Part shown: positions 1 through 8,870 of the stretch, piece by piece
Numbering within the stretch: position 1 is the stretch's first letter
How the letters are laid out: every line of letters begins with the position of its first letter
Assembly: GCA_029243485.1 (NCBI GenBank)
Contig: JAQWRY010000058.1
Span: 49,427-113,426, forward strand
Length of the DNA stretch: 64,000 nucleotides
Reading direction: 5' to 3'
Source of the DNA: Candidatus Binatia bacterium
Lineage (GTDB): Bacteria; Desulfobacterota; Binatia; UBA12015
The notes under the pieces: generated by a model
Told to the model about the DNA's origin: nothing
Database searches by the model: none
What the model saw: only the letters and a program-made list of their open reading frames with translations
Position numbers and translations under genes: made by a program

Positions 1-81
1 CCGGGCATCGAGCTCCGGCGTCTCAGAACCGGCCGCTTCGAGCCTCCGCTCGGCTGCGGCCAGGGCCTCCCGCACGGTCAA
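1..81 (-). CDS. prmC: PrmC (release factor glutamine methyltransferase), N-terminal fragment
   Basis: Twenty-seven codons run off the left edge. The visible peptide begins (L/M)[17 protein letters not shown], which resembles the N-terminal helical domain of PrmC/HemK, the methyltransferase that modifies the Gln of the GGQ motif in release factors. The TTG start at 79-81 overlaps the prfA stop as TTGA, so translation is probably coupled to prfA. The prfA-prmC order is widespread in bacteria. The catalytic NPPY motif lies outside the window, so the call rests on context and the short N-terminus. Confidence 0.75.
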   Translation of the reverse strand, partial: MTVREALAAAERRLEAAGSETPELDAR

Positions 82-1142
82 TCCGCCGCCTTCAGCGCCT
101 CGGCCTGGGTTTCGGTGACCAGCGGGTCGAGGAGAACATCGAGCTCGCCTTCCAGGACCTTCTCGAGCGCATGCGTCGTCAGGTTGATGCGGTGGTCGGT
201 GATCCGGCTCTGCGGGAAATTGTACGTGCGGATCCGCTCCGAGCGGTCGCCCGAACCGATCATCGAGCGACGATCGGCATCCTGCGATGAGCGCTGCTCT
301 TCCTCGGCGCGCTCGAGAAGGCGAGCGCGAAGGACCTTGAGCGCCTTCGCCTTATTCTTGTGCTGCGACTTCTCGTCCTGGCACGTCACGACGAGGCCAG
401 TCGGCTCGTGGGTGATGCGCACAGCCGAGTCTGTGGTGTTGACGCTCTGCCCGCCCGGCCCCGACGAACGGAAGACGTCGATGCGCAGATCGTTCTCGTC
501 GACGGCGATGTCGACCTCGTCGGCCTCCGGCAGGACGGCCACGGTCACCGCGGACGTGTGAATGCGCCCCGATGCCTCGGTCTGCGGTACCCTCTGAACG
601 CGGTGTACCCCGCCTTCGAACTTGAGCCGACTGAACGCGCCGGCGCCGTCGATCGAGCAGACGATCTCCTTAAAGCCGCCGATACCCGTGGGGTGGGAAT
701 CGAGGATGTCCGTGCGCCAACCCCGCCCTTCCGCATAGCGCGTGTACATCCGGAAGAGGTCGGCTGCGAAGAGCGCGGCCTCGTCACCACCGGTCCCCGC
801 GCGAATCTCGACGATCACGCTGCGCTCGTCGTTCGGATCCTTCGGCAGGAGCAGGATCTTCAGCTCGGCTTCGGCGGCGGCGAGCTGCTCGCGAAGCTCG
901 GGCAGTTCCGCCTGCGCCATCTCGCGCATGTCGGCATCGTCGTCGCCCACGAGTCCGGTGAGGTCTTCGACCTCACTGCCGAGCTGCTTCCAACGCTGGA
1001 AGCACTCGACGACGGCCGAGAGAGTGGATAACTCGCGACTCAGGCGAGTGAACTCACCTCGATTGCCGATCACGTCCGGATCGGCGAGCATCGCCTCCAG
1101 CTCGTGATAGCGCCTTTCGACGTCCTCGAGCTTGTCGAGCAT
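78..1142 (-). CDS. prfA: Peptide chain release factor 1
   Basis: A 354-residue protein of normal RF1 length. It recognises UAA/UAG in the ribosomal A site and triggers peptidyl-tRNA hydrolysis. The GGQ catalytic loop is at residues 230-232 ([15 protein letters not shown]), and the stop-codon-reading PxT tripeptide is PQT at 186-188 within [19 protein letters not shown], which marks RF1 rather than RF2 (SPF). The start is ATG at 1140-1142. It lies between rpmE and prmC on the same strand, and its stop overlaps the prmC start, consistent with co-expression of the factor and its methylase. Confidence 0.97.
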   Translation of the reverse strand: MLDKLEDVERRYHELEAMLADPDVIGNRGEFTRLSRELSTLSAVVECFQRWKQLGSEVEDLTGLVGDDDADMREMAQAELPELREQLAAAEAELKILLLPKDPNDERSVIVEIRAGTGGDEAALFAADLFRMYTRYAEGRGWRTDILDSHPTGIGGFKEIVCSIDGAGAFSRLKFEGGVHRVQRVPQTEASGRIHTSAVTVAVLPEADEVDIAVDENDLRIDVFRSSGPGGQSVNTTDSAVRITHEPTGLVVTCQDEKSQHKNKAKALKVLRARLLERAEEEQRSSQDADRRSMIGSGDRSERIRTYNFPQSRITDHRINLTTHALEKVLEGELDVLLDPLVTETQAEALKAAD

Positions 1143-1174
1143 GGCTCAGGCGCCGGGCGTGCCGGCGCTCACTC

Positions 1175-1477
1175 TCAGCTGGCCGGCTCGGCCGGCGTGT
1201 CGGTGGCCGCGGCGGCAGCAGCGGCAGCGGCAGCAGCCTCTTCTTCGGCAGCGGCTTCGGCGGCGATCCCCTTCTTGGGCTTGCTGCCGTAGCGCCGGTT
1301 GAAGCGCTCGACCCGGCCCGCGACGTCGAGGAGCTTCTGCTTGCCGGTATAGAACGGGTGGCAGGAGGAGCAGATTTCCACGTGGACCTCAGCGACGGTG
1401 GAGCGCGTTTCGAGAACGTGCCCACAGCTGCAGACGATCTTCGCGGCCTCGTAGTTCGGGTGGATCCCTTCCTTCAT
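1175..1477 (-). CDS. rpmE: 50S ribosomal protein bL31, zinc-binding form with Ala-rich tail
   Basis: Ribosomal protein L31. The start chosen is ATG at 1475-1477 ([10 protein letters not shown]), preceded by a GGGG Shine-Dalgarno; an in-frame TTG lies three codons upstream. The CxC and CxxC pairs (CSC and CSSC) give four zinc ligands, the 'C+' form made under zinc-replete conditions. The conserved body ends near [11 protein letters not shown] tail of about 30 residues, almost entirely Ala and Glu, follows and is longer than in typical L31. It is co-directional with prfA, 32 bp upstream of it. Confidence 0.95.
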   Translation of the reverse strand: MKEGIHPNYEAAKIVCSCGHVLETRSTVAEVHVEICSSCHPFYTGKQKLLDVAGRVERFNRRYGSKPKKGIAAEAAAEEEAAAAAAAAAAATDTPAEPAS

Positions 1478-1534
1478 TATCCCCAAAACCTAACACCCAC
1501 CTCGGACAGGCGAAAGGGGGGAGACTGGAGCCCG

Positions 1535-3037
1535 CTAGCGGCGGCGGGCCTGCCGCACGGCCGCCTTCCAGCCCTCGTAGAGCCGGTCCCGCTCGCCCGC
1601 CTTGGCCTTCGGACGGAAAATCTTGTCGCGCGCGCGGCGTTTTTCCAGGTTGGCCGGAGTCCAGAGGCCGACGCCCAAACCCGCCAGATAGGCGGCGCCG
1701 AGGGCCGTCGTCTCCACGACCTTGGGACGATTCACCGCGACACCGAGCTGATCGGCCTGGAACTGCATCAGGAAGTCGTTCGAGGCGGCTCCGCCGTCTA
1801 CCCGGAGCTCGCCGAGGGCGGCCTTGGGGTTCTTGGTGGCGCTCCGGAGGTCGTCGACCATCGCCTCGATCACGTCCCGGCTCTGGTAGGCAATCCCCTC
1901 CAACGCGGCGCGAACGATGTGAGCCTTCGTGTTGCCCCGCGTGAGACCGACGAGCGCGCCGCGCGCGTCCGCGTCCCAGTACGGCGCTCCCAGCCCCACG
2001 AAGGCCGGAACCAGATAGACGCCGTCGTTCCCCGCGACCGTCTGCGCGATCTTCTCGCTGTCCGATGCGTTCTTGAGAAGACCGAGCCCGTCGCGAAGCC
2101 ACTGGATCGCTGCCCCGGCCACGAAGATGGACCCCTCGAGAACGTAGAGGGGCTCGCCCGCCGGCCCGCAGCCAAGCGTCGTCACGAGCCCACTCGACGA
2201 CATCACCGGCTTGTCCCCGACCGGCATCAAAACGAAGCAACCGGTGCCGTAGGTGTTCTTCACCATGCCGGGACGAACGCAGAGCTGACCGAACAAAGCG
2301 GCCTGCTGATCGCCGGCGATCCCCGTTACCGGAATCTCGGCGTTACCGAAGAGCCCCGGTACCGTGCGGCAGAACTCCCCGGAGGACGGTTTCACTTCCG
2401 GCAACACGGCCGACGGTACGCGGAGAAGCTTCCTCAGGTCGTCGTCCCAAGTGCGGCGGTGGATGTCGAAGAGGAGCGTGCGGGACGCATTGGTGTAGTC
2501 GGTCGCGTGCACCGCCCCGCCCGAGAGCTTCCACACGAGCCAACTGTCGATCGTGCCGAACGCAAGCCGACCGGCGTTGGCGCGCGCACGTGCGCCGCGC
2601 ACCTTGTCGAGGATCCACTCGACCTTCGTACCTGAGAAGTAGGAGTCGACCACGAGCCCGGTCCGCTCGCGGACGAGCTCAGTCGCCCCCTGTTCGCGCA
2701 GCTCGTCGCAACGACGCGCGGTGCGCCGGTCTTGCCATACGATGGCCTTGTGGATCGGCTTGCCGGTCTTCCGATCCCAAATCACGGTCGTCTCACGCTG
2801 GTTCGTTATGCCGATGGCGGCGACGTCGGCCGGCTTCACCTTCGCCTTCCGCAACGCGGCCCGCATCACCTTCAGCGAGACGTCCCAGATCTCTTCGGCG
2901 TCGTGTTCGACCCACCCCGGCTTCGGAAAGTGTTGGGTGAACTCGCTGTAGGCGCGCGCGACGACGGCGCCGCGGGCATCGATCACCAGCGCCGTGCTTC
3001 CCGTGGTTCCCTGATCGATCGTGAGGACGTGTGGCAT
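1535..3037 (-). CDS. glpK: Glycerol kinase
   Basis: A 500-residue FGGY-family kinase that phosphorylates glycerol to sn-glycerol 3-phosphate with ATP. The N-terminal phosphate-binding motif ([14 protein letters not shown]), the glycerol-binding [14 protein letters not shown] and IVWQDRRTA segments, the [13 protein letters not shown] motif (catalytic Asp) and the C-terminal FGGY signature region [12 protein letters not shown] are all present, and length is normal. No facilitator (glpF) or dehydrogenase (glpD) is adjacent. The upstream neighbour on the same strand is a CobS-like membrane gene 26 bp away. Confidence 0.97.
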   Translation of the reverse strand: MPHVLTIDQGTTGSTALVIDARGAVVARAYSEFTQHFPKPGWVEHDAEEIWDVSLKVMRAALRKAKVKPADVAAIGITNQRETTVIWDRKTGKPIHKAIVWQDRRTARRCDELREQGATELVRERTGLVVDSYFSGTKVEWILDKVRGARARANAGRLAFGTIDSWLVWKLSGGAVHATDYTNASRTLLFDIHRRTWDDDLRKLLRVPSAVLPEVKPSSGEFCRTVPGLFGNAEIPVTGIAGDQQAALFGQLCVRPGMVKNTYGTGCFVLMPVGDKPVMSSSGLVTTLGCGPAGEPLYVLEGSIFVAGAAIQWLRDGLGLLKNASDSEKIAQTVAGNDGVYLVPAFVGLGAPYWDADARGALVGLTRGNTKAHIVRAALEGIAYQSRDVIEAMVDDLRSATKNPKAALGELRVDGGAASNDFLMQFQADQLGVAVNRPKVVETTALGAAYLAGLGVGLWTPANLEKRRARDKIFRPKAKAGERDRLYEGWKAAVRQARRR

Positions 3038-3063
3038 CGGTACGGTCTCCTTCGGCGGCGCTT

Positions 3064-3903
3064 CTACCCCGCCAGGATCGCGCGCGCGAGCCCCGCGCAG
3101 AGAAGAAGGGTCGAGACTTCAGCGAGCTCAGCGCCCGCGGCGAGGCTTCTCTCCCCGACGCCGCCGGCCCGGCGGTGGACGAGGATGCGGAGGGTGATCG
3201 TCTGGGTCGCGGTCCACAGAATCAGGATGAGGCCGATCGCGTTTGCGAGAATCAGCGTGAGCGCCATCGACGAAACGCTCGCGATCCCGAACTCCCGGAA
3301 CTGCATCGCCCGTGGGAACACCGCACCCACACCGTCGGCGCGCGCCGACCGGGAACCGTAGGCCTGCACGACGAACGCCCAACGCCCAAGCATCAGAGCG
3401 AGAGGGAGCGACAAGCTGAGCGCTTCCGGCGGTGTCACCGAAAGCGCCCACCACTTCACCCATGTCGTCGCCCCAGCAGCAGCGACTCCGGCAGCCCGCG
3501 CCGCCATCGGACTCTCGCCGGTTTCAATCGAAGCGCGCGGAGAAAAGGCGAGCGCGACCGTGCCGGCGAGCCCCCGCGGCAGTGTGGCCGTCGTGAGGCC
3601 GGTGAGGACGAGGACGGCCACGAGCGCGGTGTCGTCCGTGCCCACGACTCCTTCCAGCCCACGCACGAGGACGACTGCGAGTGCGCCGAGGAGCAGTCCG
3701 AGCACCGGGAAGAACGCCCCTCCCCGTGCGACTTCTTCGAGATCGAGGCCCGGCCGCCGTCCCAGGAGCAGGTAGCGCGTGGCGGCCACCGCCTCCCGGG
3801 CCATCGCGCGAACCTGGATCGCCAGCGGCACGGACGGCTCCTCGTCGATCTCGTCTTCGGCCATCCGCGCCAGAACTAGCCCATCCGAAGACGCCACGCT
3901 CAT
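3064..3903 (-). CDS. CobS-like integral membrane protein (divergent adenosylcobinamide-GDP ribazoletransferase family)
   Basis: About 280 residues and strongly hydrophobic. The layout follows CobS: a short N-terminal helix ([18 protein letters not shown]), then [15 protein letters not shown], a middle KWWALS...LGRWAFV segment, and a C-terminal [15 protein letters not shown] end. CobS joins adenosylcobinamide-GDP to alpha-ribazole. The metal-binding DGLADTxDG motif of true CobS is replaced by a sequence without the Asp residues, so cobalamin synthase activity is doubtful. Start codons at 3954, 3903, 3864 and 3804 are all possible. ATG 3903 is chosen because DNA beyond it encodes a sigma-54 activator fragment on the other strand. 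No other cobalamin gene is nearby. Confidence 0.55.
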   Translation of the reverse strand: MSVASSDGLVLARMAEDEIDEEPSVPLAIQVRAMAREAVAATRYLLLGRRPGLDLEEVARGGAFFPVLGLLLGALAVVLVRGLEGVVGTDDTALVAVLVLTGLTTATLPRGLAGTVALAFSPRASIETGESPMAARAAGVAAAGATTWVKWWALSVTPPEALSLSLPLALMLGRWAFVVQAYGSRSARADGVGAVFPRAMQFREFGIASVSSMALTLILANAIGLILILWTATQTITLRILVHRRAGGVGERSLAAGAELAEVSTLLLCAGLARAILAG

Positions 3904-3905
3904 CC

Positions 3906-4337
3906 GGCGCGACACGAGCGAAGGCGGGTCGATTCGAAGCCGCCAACGGCGCAACGCTGTTCCTCGACGATGTCGACACCCTATCGCTCGGCGTGCAGAG
4001 CAAACTGCTACGAGCCATCCAAGAGGGCGAGGTTCAACGCCTCGGCAGCAACCACCTCCACCACGTCGATGTGCGGATCATCGCCGCGACGAACCGCGAC
4101 CTGCTCGCGGACGACCAAGCCCGAACGTTCCGCGAGCACCTGTACTACCGGCTTGCCGTCGTTCCCTTGAACCTACCTCGGCTGCGCGACCGACATGAGG
4201 ACATCCCCGCACTCGTCGAGCACTTCATCGCCGAGGAAACACCCCGGCTCGACCGCGAGGTGCGCGGCGTCGCGGCGGAGGCCCTGTCCGAGCTCGAGCG
4301 ATACGACTGGCCCGGAAACCTTCGCGAACTGCGCAAC
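3906..4337 (+). pseudogene. Sigma-54 activator AAA+ domain fragment (NtrC-type), both ends missing
   Basis: In one open frame the DNA encodes an uninterrupted internal piece of a bacterial enhancer-binding protein: GATRAKAGRFEAANGATLFLDDV (end of the GAFTGA loop through Walker B), RIIAATNRDL (sensor I), FREHLYYRLAVVPLNLPRLRDR (arginine-finger region) and YDWPGNLRELRN (sensor II). Walker A, any receiver domain and the Fis-type DNA-binding helix are absent. There is no start codon before the homology or stop after it in register. It is a relic, beginning exactly where the divergent CobS-like gene starts and ending 125 bp before a glycosyltransferase. Confidence 0.8.
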
Positions 4338-4461
4338 CCTGGTCGCCGTCTCCGCCATGTGCCCGTCCTGCCTCAGCCCGGGCCGGCGTGCAACACGTCC
4401 ACCAGACGCTTGACCATCGCATTCCGATCCCGGTACGCACTACGAGTCTTCGCGGGCGGCA

Positions 4462-5322
4462 ATGCGAATGGGATCGTCCGGCAATCGTCCACCACGTGCG
4501 ACCGTGATCGTAGCCACCTACGAGAACCCCGCCGCTCTGTCTCTCGTGTTCGCTGGGCTCGCCCGACAGACCACCCCGGACTTCGAGATCGTCGTCGCCG
4601 ACGATGGGAGCGGCGACACGACGCGCGATCTCGTGTCGACCTTCGCACGCGGGAGCCGCCTGCTGGTTCACCACACGTGGCACGCAGACGAGGGTCTCCA
4701 GAAGGGCCGGATCGTCAACCGCGCACTGCTCGACGCCAGGTCGGACTACGTGATCTTTCTCGACGGCGACTGCATTCCCGGACCGACGTTCGTTCAAGCC
4801 CACCTCGCGATCGCCCGGCCGGGCGCCTACCTCTCCGGCGGCTGCGTCCTGCTGTCCTCCGACGCGAGCCACACCCTCCGTCCCGACCTCATCGAAAACG
4901 GTGCGCTCGACGGACTCCGGGCCTGCCGACCCGGAAATCGGCGATCACGCCGGCTGGCCGTCTTCGGCATCCCGCCCCTGAGTGCCCTCCTCGACCGACG
5001 GTTCGCACGGCACCCCGTGGGCTTCCACGGGGGAAACGCCTCGACGTGGCGTGCGGATCTGGTGGAGATCGGCGGGTTCGACGAGCGTCTCCGACGCTTC
5101 GAGGACAAGGACATCGGGCACCGACTGCGACTTCGCGGCTTCCGGGGCGAATCCGTCCGCTACCGGATTCCGACGTGGCACGTGCACCATGAACGGCCGT
5201 ACGTGGATCAGGCGATGCGCGACGAGAGCCGGGCACTGTTCGAAGCGAACGTCGCGAGCGGAGAGCGACGCACGCACCACGGTCTCGCACCCGCCGTCGA
5301 TGCTGGTACAAGGGCGCCATGA
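4462..5322 (+). CDS. Family 2 glycosyltransferase (GT-A fold)
   Basis: A 286-residue nucleotide-sugar-dependent glycosyltransferase. The GT-A start (ATVIVATYENP), the DD diphosphate/nucleotide motif (VVADDGSGD), the FLDGDCIPG metal-binding DxD-like motif, and the C-terminal galactosyltransferase-type region GGNASTWRADLVEIGGFDE followed by EDKDIGHRLRLRG are visible. No membrane segment is seen, so it is probably cytoplasmic or peripheral. The acceptor cannot be deduced. A second in-frame ATG lies at 4468. Its stop overlaps the next start as ATGA, suggesting translational coupling to the transporter gene although the two functions are not obviously linked. Confidence 0.85.
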   Translation: MRMGSSGNRPPRATVIVATYENPAALSLVFAGLARQTTPDFEIVVADDGSGDTTRDLVSTFARGSRLLVHHTWHADEGLQKGRIVNRALLDARSDYVIFLDGDCIPGPTFVQAHLAIARPGAYLSGGCVLLSSDASHTLRPDLIENGALDGLRACRPGNRRSRRLAVFGIPPLSALLDRRFARHPVGFHGGNASTWRADLVEIGGFDERLRRFEDKDIGHRLRLRGFRGESVRYRIPTWHVHHERPYVDQAMRDESRALFEANVASGERRTHHGLAPAVDAGTRAP

Positions 5323-6656
5323 GCGAGGGAACGAGCGCCGGACGCGGCGGATTTCAAACGGACCTCGGCTTCGTACTCGCCGCCGCCGGCAGCGCGGTGG
5401 GGTTGGGCAACATCTGGAAGTTCCCGTACATCACCGGCGAGTATGGAGGTGGCGCCTTCGTCCTAGTCTACCTGGGGTGCATCGCGCTGGTCGGACTTCC
5501 CCTTCTCTACGCCGAGATGATCATCGGGCGGCGCGGCGGCAAGGATGTGCTCGACAGCATGAGCACGCTCACCGCTCAGACCGGCATGCCCGGCGCACTC
5601 GCCAGCTGGGGCGTCGGACTGCTCGCCGTCGGCTCCGGATTCTTCATCCTCTCGTTCTACGCGGTCGTCGCGGGCTGGGCCGTTCACTTCGTCGCGTTGT
5701 CTCTCGGAATCCTCTCCGCGGATCCGGCGGGGCCGGAAGCCACCTTCGCCGCTCTCGCCGGGAACGGCCCGCTCTCTGCCTGGTGGCACACCGTGTTCAT
5801 GGTGCTCGTTGTATTCGTCGTCGCGGGTGGCGTTCAGTCCGGGATCGAGCGCGCGTGCAGAATCCTCATGCCCGCGCTCATGGTCATCCTGTTGCTGTTG
5901 CTCGTCTACGTCGGCATCACCGGAGGACTGGGCGCGTCTCTCTCGTTCCTCTTCCGACCAGACTTCTCGAAGCTGAGTGCCGACGCCGTTCTCGAAGCCC
6001 TCGGGCACGCGTTCTTCACCCTCTCCCTCGGCATGGGCGCGATGGTGACCTACGGCTCGTATCTGAAGTCCGATCGACACGTCGTGCGCGACCAGCTGGC
6101 CGTGGCATTCCTGGACACCGGCATCGCCCTCATCGCCGGACTCGTGATCTTCGCCGTCGTGTTCTCGATGGGCGCGGAACCCGGCGCCGGGCCCGGCCTC
6201 GTCTTCATCACACTGCCCGATCTCTTCGCCAAGATCCCCGGAGGCTCGGTCGTCGCCGTCTCGTTCTTCGTGCTCCTGGTCTTCGCCGCATGGTCGTCGG
6301 GGATCTCGCTGCTCGAGGTGGTCGTCGCGCTCGCGATCGACCGATTCGGCTGGAATCGGCGAACGGCCTCGATCGGCTTCGGCCTGCTCATCTGGGGACT
6401 CGGACTTCCGTCCGCCTTCTCCGGCGAGTTCCTCGACTTCATGGACAACCTCACGACGCGATACATGCTCCCGGTCGGCGGGCTCCTGATCGCGCTCTCC
6501 GCCGGATGGCTCCTCACCAAGGAGGATCGCGAGGCCGGGTTCCGCGCGCTGCCCGGCGGCGCCCCCGCACTCGCGAGCGCCTGGACGTTCACCATCCGCT
6601 TCGTCACACCCGTCCTCGTCCTGCTAGTGATCCTGAACGGAATCGGGGTCTTCTGA
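5319..6656 (+). CDS. Sodium-dependent symporter, SNF/NSS family
   Basis: A 445-residue neurotransmitter:sodium symporter of the bacterial LeuT/MhsT type, importing amino acids or related amines with Na+. The diagnostic TM1 signature (LAAAGSAVGLGNIWKFPYI, the unwound substrate/Na+ site) is followed by GGGAFVLVYLG in TM2 and by hydrophobic segments throughout, about 11-12 in all. The start ATG 5319 overlaps the glycosyltransferase stop. The substrate is unknown. Confidence 0.93.
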   Translation: MSEGTSAGRGGFQTDLGFVLAAAGSAVGLGNIWKFPYITGEYGGGAFVLVYLGCIALVGLPLLYAEMIIGRRGGKDVLDSMSTLTAQTGMPGALASWGVGLLAVGSGFFILSFYAVVAGWAVHFVALSLGILSADPAGPEATFAALAGNGPLSAWWHTVFMVLVVFVVAGGVQSGIERACRILMPALMVILLLLLVYVGITGGLGASLSFLFRPDFSKLSADAVLEALGHAFFTLSLGMGAMVTYGSYLKSDRHVVRDQLAVAFLDTGIALIAGLVIFAVVFSMGAEPGAGPGLVFITLPDLFAKIPGGSVVAVSFFVLLVFAAWSSGISLLEVVVALAIDRFGWNRRTASIGFGLLIWGLGLPSAFSGEFLDFMDNLTTRYMLPVGGLLIALSAGWLLTKEDREAGFRALPGGAPALASAWTFTIRFVTPVLVLLVILNGIGVF

Positions 6657-6693
6657 TCGTTCCGCGCAGCGGAGTCTGCTAGGAGGAGGAAAC

Positions 6694-7440
6694 GTGGAGC
6701 CCGCAGCCGAAGTCAGCAAGCGCATCGACGACGTAGGCCAGTCTCTGGCCCAGGCCCTCGGAGCCGGCGCCGTGTGCATCGCCGTTTACGGCAGTGCCGC
6801 GGGGGACGACTTCTCCCCGGGCCACTCCGACGTCAATCTCTTGATCGTCCTGCGAGACGTCACCTTCGCCGACCTGCGCTTGATCGGCGCCACGCTCGAG
6901 CGCGAAGCAACCGACGCGTTGATCTTCGCAACGCCGCTGGTCATCGCACCCTCGTTCCTCACCGACGCGCGGGACTCCTTCCCGATCGAACTCGCGGACA
7001 TCGCCGCGCGACACCGGGTGCTGCAGGGCGACGACCTCCTCGCGAGCGTCCGCGTGAGCCCGGCCCACATCCGCGAAGAGGCCGAACGCGAAGCACGCAG
7101 CAAGCTCCTCCACCTCCGCGCTCTCGTCATGCACCGGCCGCCCGAGGCGGAGATGCGTCACGCCCTCGCCGGCCTCGTGAGCACTATCTCCCTGCTCGAG
7201 CGCGCCCTGCTCGAAAAGAAAGCCGCCGGCGCCGAACTTCGTGGCGCCGCCCTGTTTGCCGAGATCCAACGCCTCCAAGGCATTACGCTGGGCTCCCTGA
7301 ATCGACTTCATGCCATGCGCGAAGAACGTGAGTCCTGGCCGAGCGGTGACGCCCTCGACGAGTTAGTCGAGGGAGCGCTCCGAGACGTCGAGGCCCTCGT
7401 TGCCTGGGTCGACACCCATGCGCACGATTCCGTCGGCTGA
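6694..7440 (+). CDS. Nucleotidyltransferase-fold protein with altered metal site
   Basis: A 248-residue protein whose N-terminus carries the minimal nucleotidyltransferase motif GSAAGDDFSPGHSDVNLL. The usual GSx10-SDxD pattern has Asn in place of the second Asp, as in a family of SDxN proteins whose activity is uncertain. The rest is helical without recognisable motifs. The GTG start is well supported by an AGGAGGAGG Shine-Dalgarno at 6681-6689. It overlaps the following TPM-domain gene by 23 bp. Confidence 0.7.
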   Translation: MEPAAEVSKRIDDVGQSLAQALGAGAVCIAVYGSAAGDDFSPGHSDVNLLIVLRDVTFADLRLIGATLEREATDALIFATPLVIAPSFLTDARDSFPIELADIAARHRVLQGDDLLASVRVSPAHIREEAEREARSKLLHLRALVMHRPPEAEMRHALAGLVSTISLLERALLEKKAAGAELRGAALFAEIQRLQGITLGSLNRLHAMREERESWPSGDALDELVEGALRDVEALVAWVDTHAHDSVG

Positions 7441-8275
7441 CACCGCGCGGTTCGCCGCCGTCGCGCTCTGCACGACTCTGCTGCTGCTTCTCGGCCGCGG
7501 TCCGGCGCAGGGCTTCACGTTTGATGTTCCGAAGCCGACCGGCTTCGTCGTCGACGAGGCCGGCGTGCTGACCGTCGGGCAGAAGAAGCGCCTGATCGAC
7601 CTGAACCGGGAACTGCAAGAGAAGACGGGGGCGGAGATCGCGGTGGTCGTCGTGCGGTCGACCGAGCCGGAGCCACCGCACGACTACGCCATGGCCATCG
7701 CCGAGAGCTGGAAGCCCGGCTCGGCCAAGAAGGACAACGGCGTCGTCTTCCTCGTCGCGACCGAAGACCGACAGATGTACATCCTGACGGGGTACGGAGC
7801 TGAGGGCCCGCTTCCCGACGGGCTCGTCGGCGAGATTCGGGATCGCATCGTGCGACCGGCGTTCCGCGCCGGCGACTACGGTGCCGGCATCGTCGACGCC
7901 TCGAACCTGATGGCGTCTCTGATCGCGAAAGACGCGGGCGTGACCCTCACCGGCGTAGCACCGCCGCGGATGCCCCAACGTCGACGGCGACAACGCGGCG
8001 GCGACTCCTCTATCCTCGTCCTCTTCATCCTCTTCTTCATTCTCCGTTCGATGTTTCGCGGCGGAGGAAGGGGCGGCCGAGGGGCACGCCGCGGACACGA
8101 TGCGCTGGGCGGGTTCCTCCTCGGCAGCTTGCTCGGCCGAAGCTTCGGTCATGGACGACATGGCGGCGTCGGAGGCGGCGGATTCGGCGGCGGTGGGTTC
8201 GGTGGCGGGGGCGGCGGGTTTGGTGGATTCGGCGGCGGCGGCTTCGGCGGCGGCGGCGCGGGTGGTAGCTGGTAG
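7418..8275 (+). CDS. TPM-domain (YgcG-type) secreted/membrane protein
   Basis: A 285-residue protein with a signal peptide (TTLLLLLGRGPAQG), a TPM domain of about 130 residues beginning TGFVVDEAGVLTVGQKKRL and containing TGAEIAVVVV, NGVVFLVATEDRQMYI and GYGAEGPLPD, one transmembrane helix (SSILVLFILFFILRSMF) and a long Gly/Phe-rich C-terminal tail ending in Trp. TPM/YgcG proteins are periplasmic or membrane-anchored, with roles proposed in membrane-protein quality control. ATG 7418 is chosen because it immediately precedes the signal peptide. The LemA gene follows 28 bp downstream, a very common pairing. Confidence 0.88.
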   Translation: MRTIPSADTARFAAVALCTTLLLLLGRGPAQGFTFDVPKPTGFVVDEAGVLTVGQKKRLIDLNRELQEKTGAEIAVVVVRSTEPEPPHDYAMAIAESWKPGSAKKDNGVVFLVATEDRQMYILTGYGAEGPLPDGLVGEIRDRIVRPAFRAGDYGAGIVDASNLMASLIAKDAGVTLTGVAPPRMPQRRRRQRGGDSSILVLFILFFILRSMFRGGGRGGRGARRGHDALGGFLLGSLLGRSFGHGRHGGVGGGGFGGGGFGGGGGGFGGFGGGGFGGGGAGGSW

Positions 8276-8303
8276 ATCGTGTTGGGTAATCAGGAGGCTC
8301 GAG

Positions 8304-8864
8304 ATGACTGATGTGAAATCGTCCCGGAACGTCGCGACGTTCGTCGCTCTCACGGTGCTCGCTAGTGGATGCGGCTACAACACGATGGTCGCGCAGCGCG
8401 AGTCGATCGACGCCCAGTGGGCGCAGGTCGAGAACCAACTGCAACGACGCAACGACCTCATCCCCAATCTCGTCGAGACCACGAAGGGCTACGCGAAGCA
8501 CGAGAAGGAAATCTTCGAGTCGATCGCAGAGGCGCGGGCGAAGCTCATCGGCGCGAAGACCCGCGACGAGAAGATCGAGGCCTCCAACCAGGTGTCGGGT
8601 GCGCTCTCTCGCCTGCTCGCAATCGCCGAGAACTATCCAGACCTGAAGGCCAACACCCAGTTCGCGCGACTGTCGGACGAACTCGCCGGGACCGAGAACC
8701 GGATCGCGACCGAGCGTCGGCGGTACAACGATGAAGTGAAGGTCTTCAACACCACCATCAAGGGCTTCCCGACCACCATCTTCGCCGGCTGCCTGGGCTT
8801 CCAGCCCGCCGACTACTTCGAAGCGCCCAACGAGGCGAAGGTCGCGCCCAAGGTCGAGTTCTAA
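8304..8864 (+). CDS. LemA family protein, probable lipoprotein
   Basis: A 186-residue LemA homologue: a short N-terminal hydrophobic segment ending LASGC (probable lipobox) followed by a coiled-coil four-helix core with the family hallmark ENQLQRRNDLIPNLVETTKG and the C-terminal YNDEVKVFNTTIKGFPT. LemA proteins sit at the inner membrane with their helices outside and usually co-occur with TPM proteins, as here. The start ATG 8304 has an AGGAGG Shine-Dalgarno at 8292-8297. It converges with the multihaem cytochrome gene, with only 6 bp between stops. Confidence 0.95.
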   Translation: MTDVKSSRNVATFVALTVLASGCGYNTMVAQRESIDAQWAQVENQLQRRNDLIPNLVETTKGYAKHEKEIFESIAEARAKLIGAKTRDEKIEASNQVSGALSRLLAIAENYPDLKANTQFARLSDELAGTENRIATERRRYNDEVKVFNTTIKGFPTTIFAGCLGFQPADYFEAPNEAKVAPKVEF

Positions 8865-8870
8865 GGAGCG

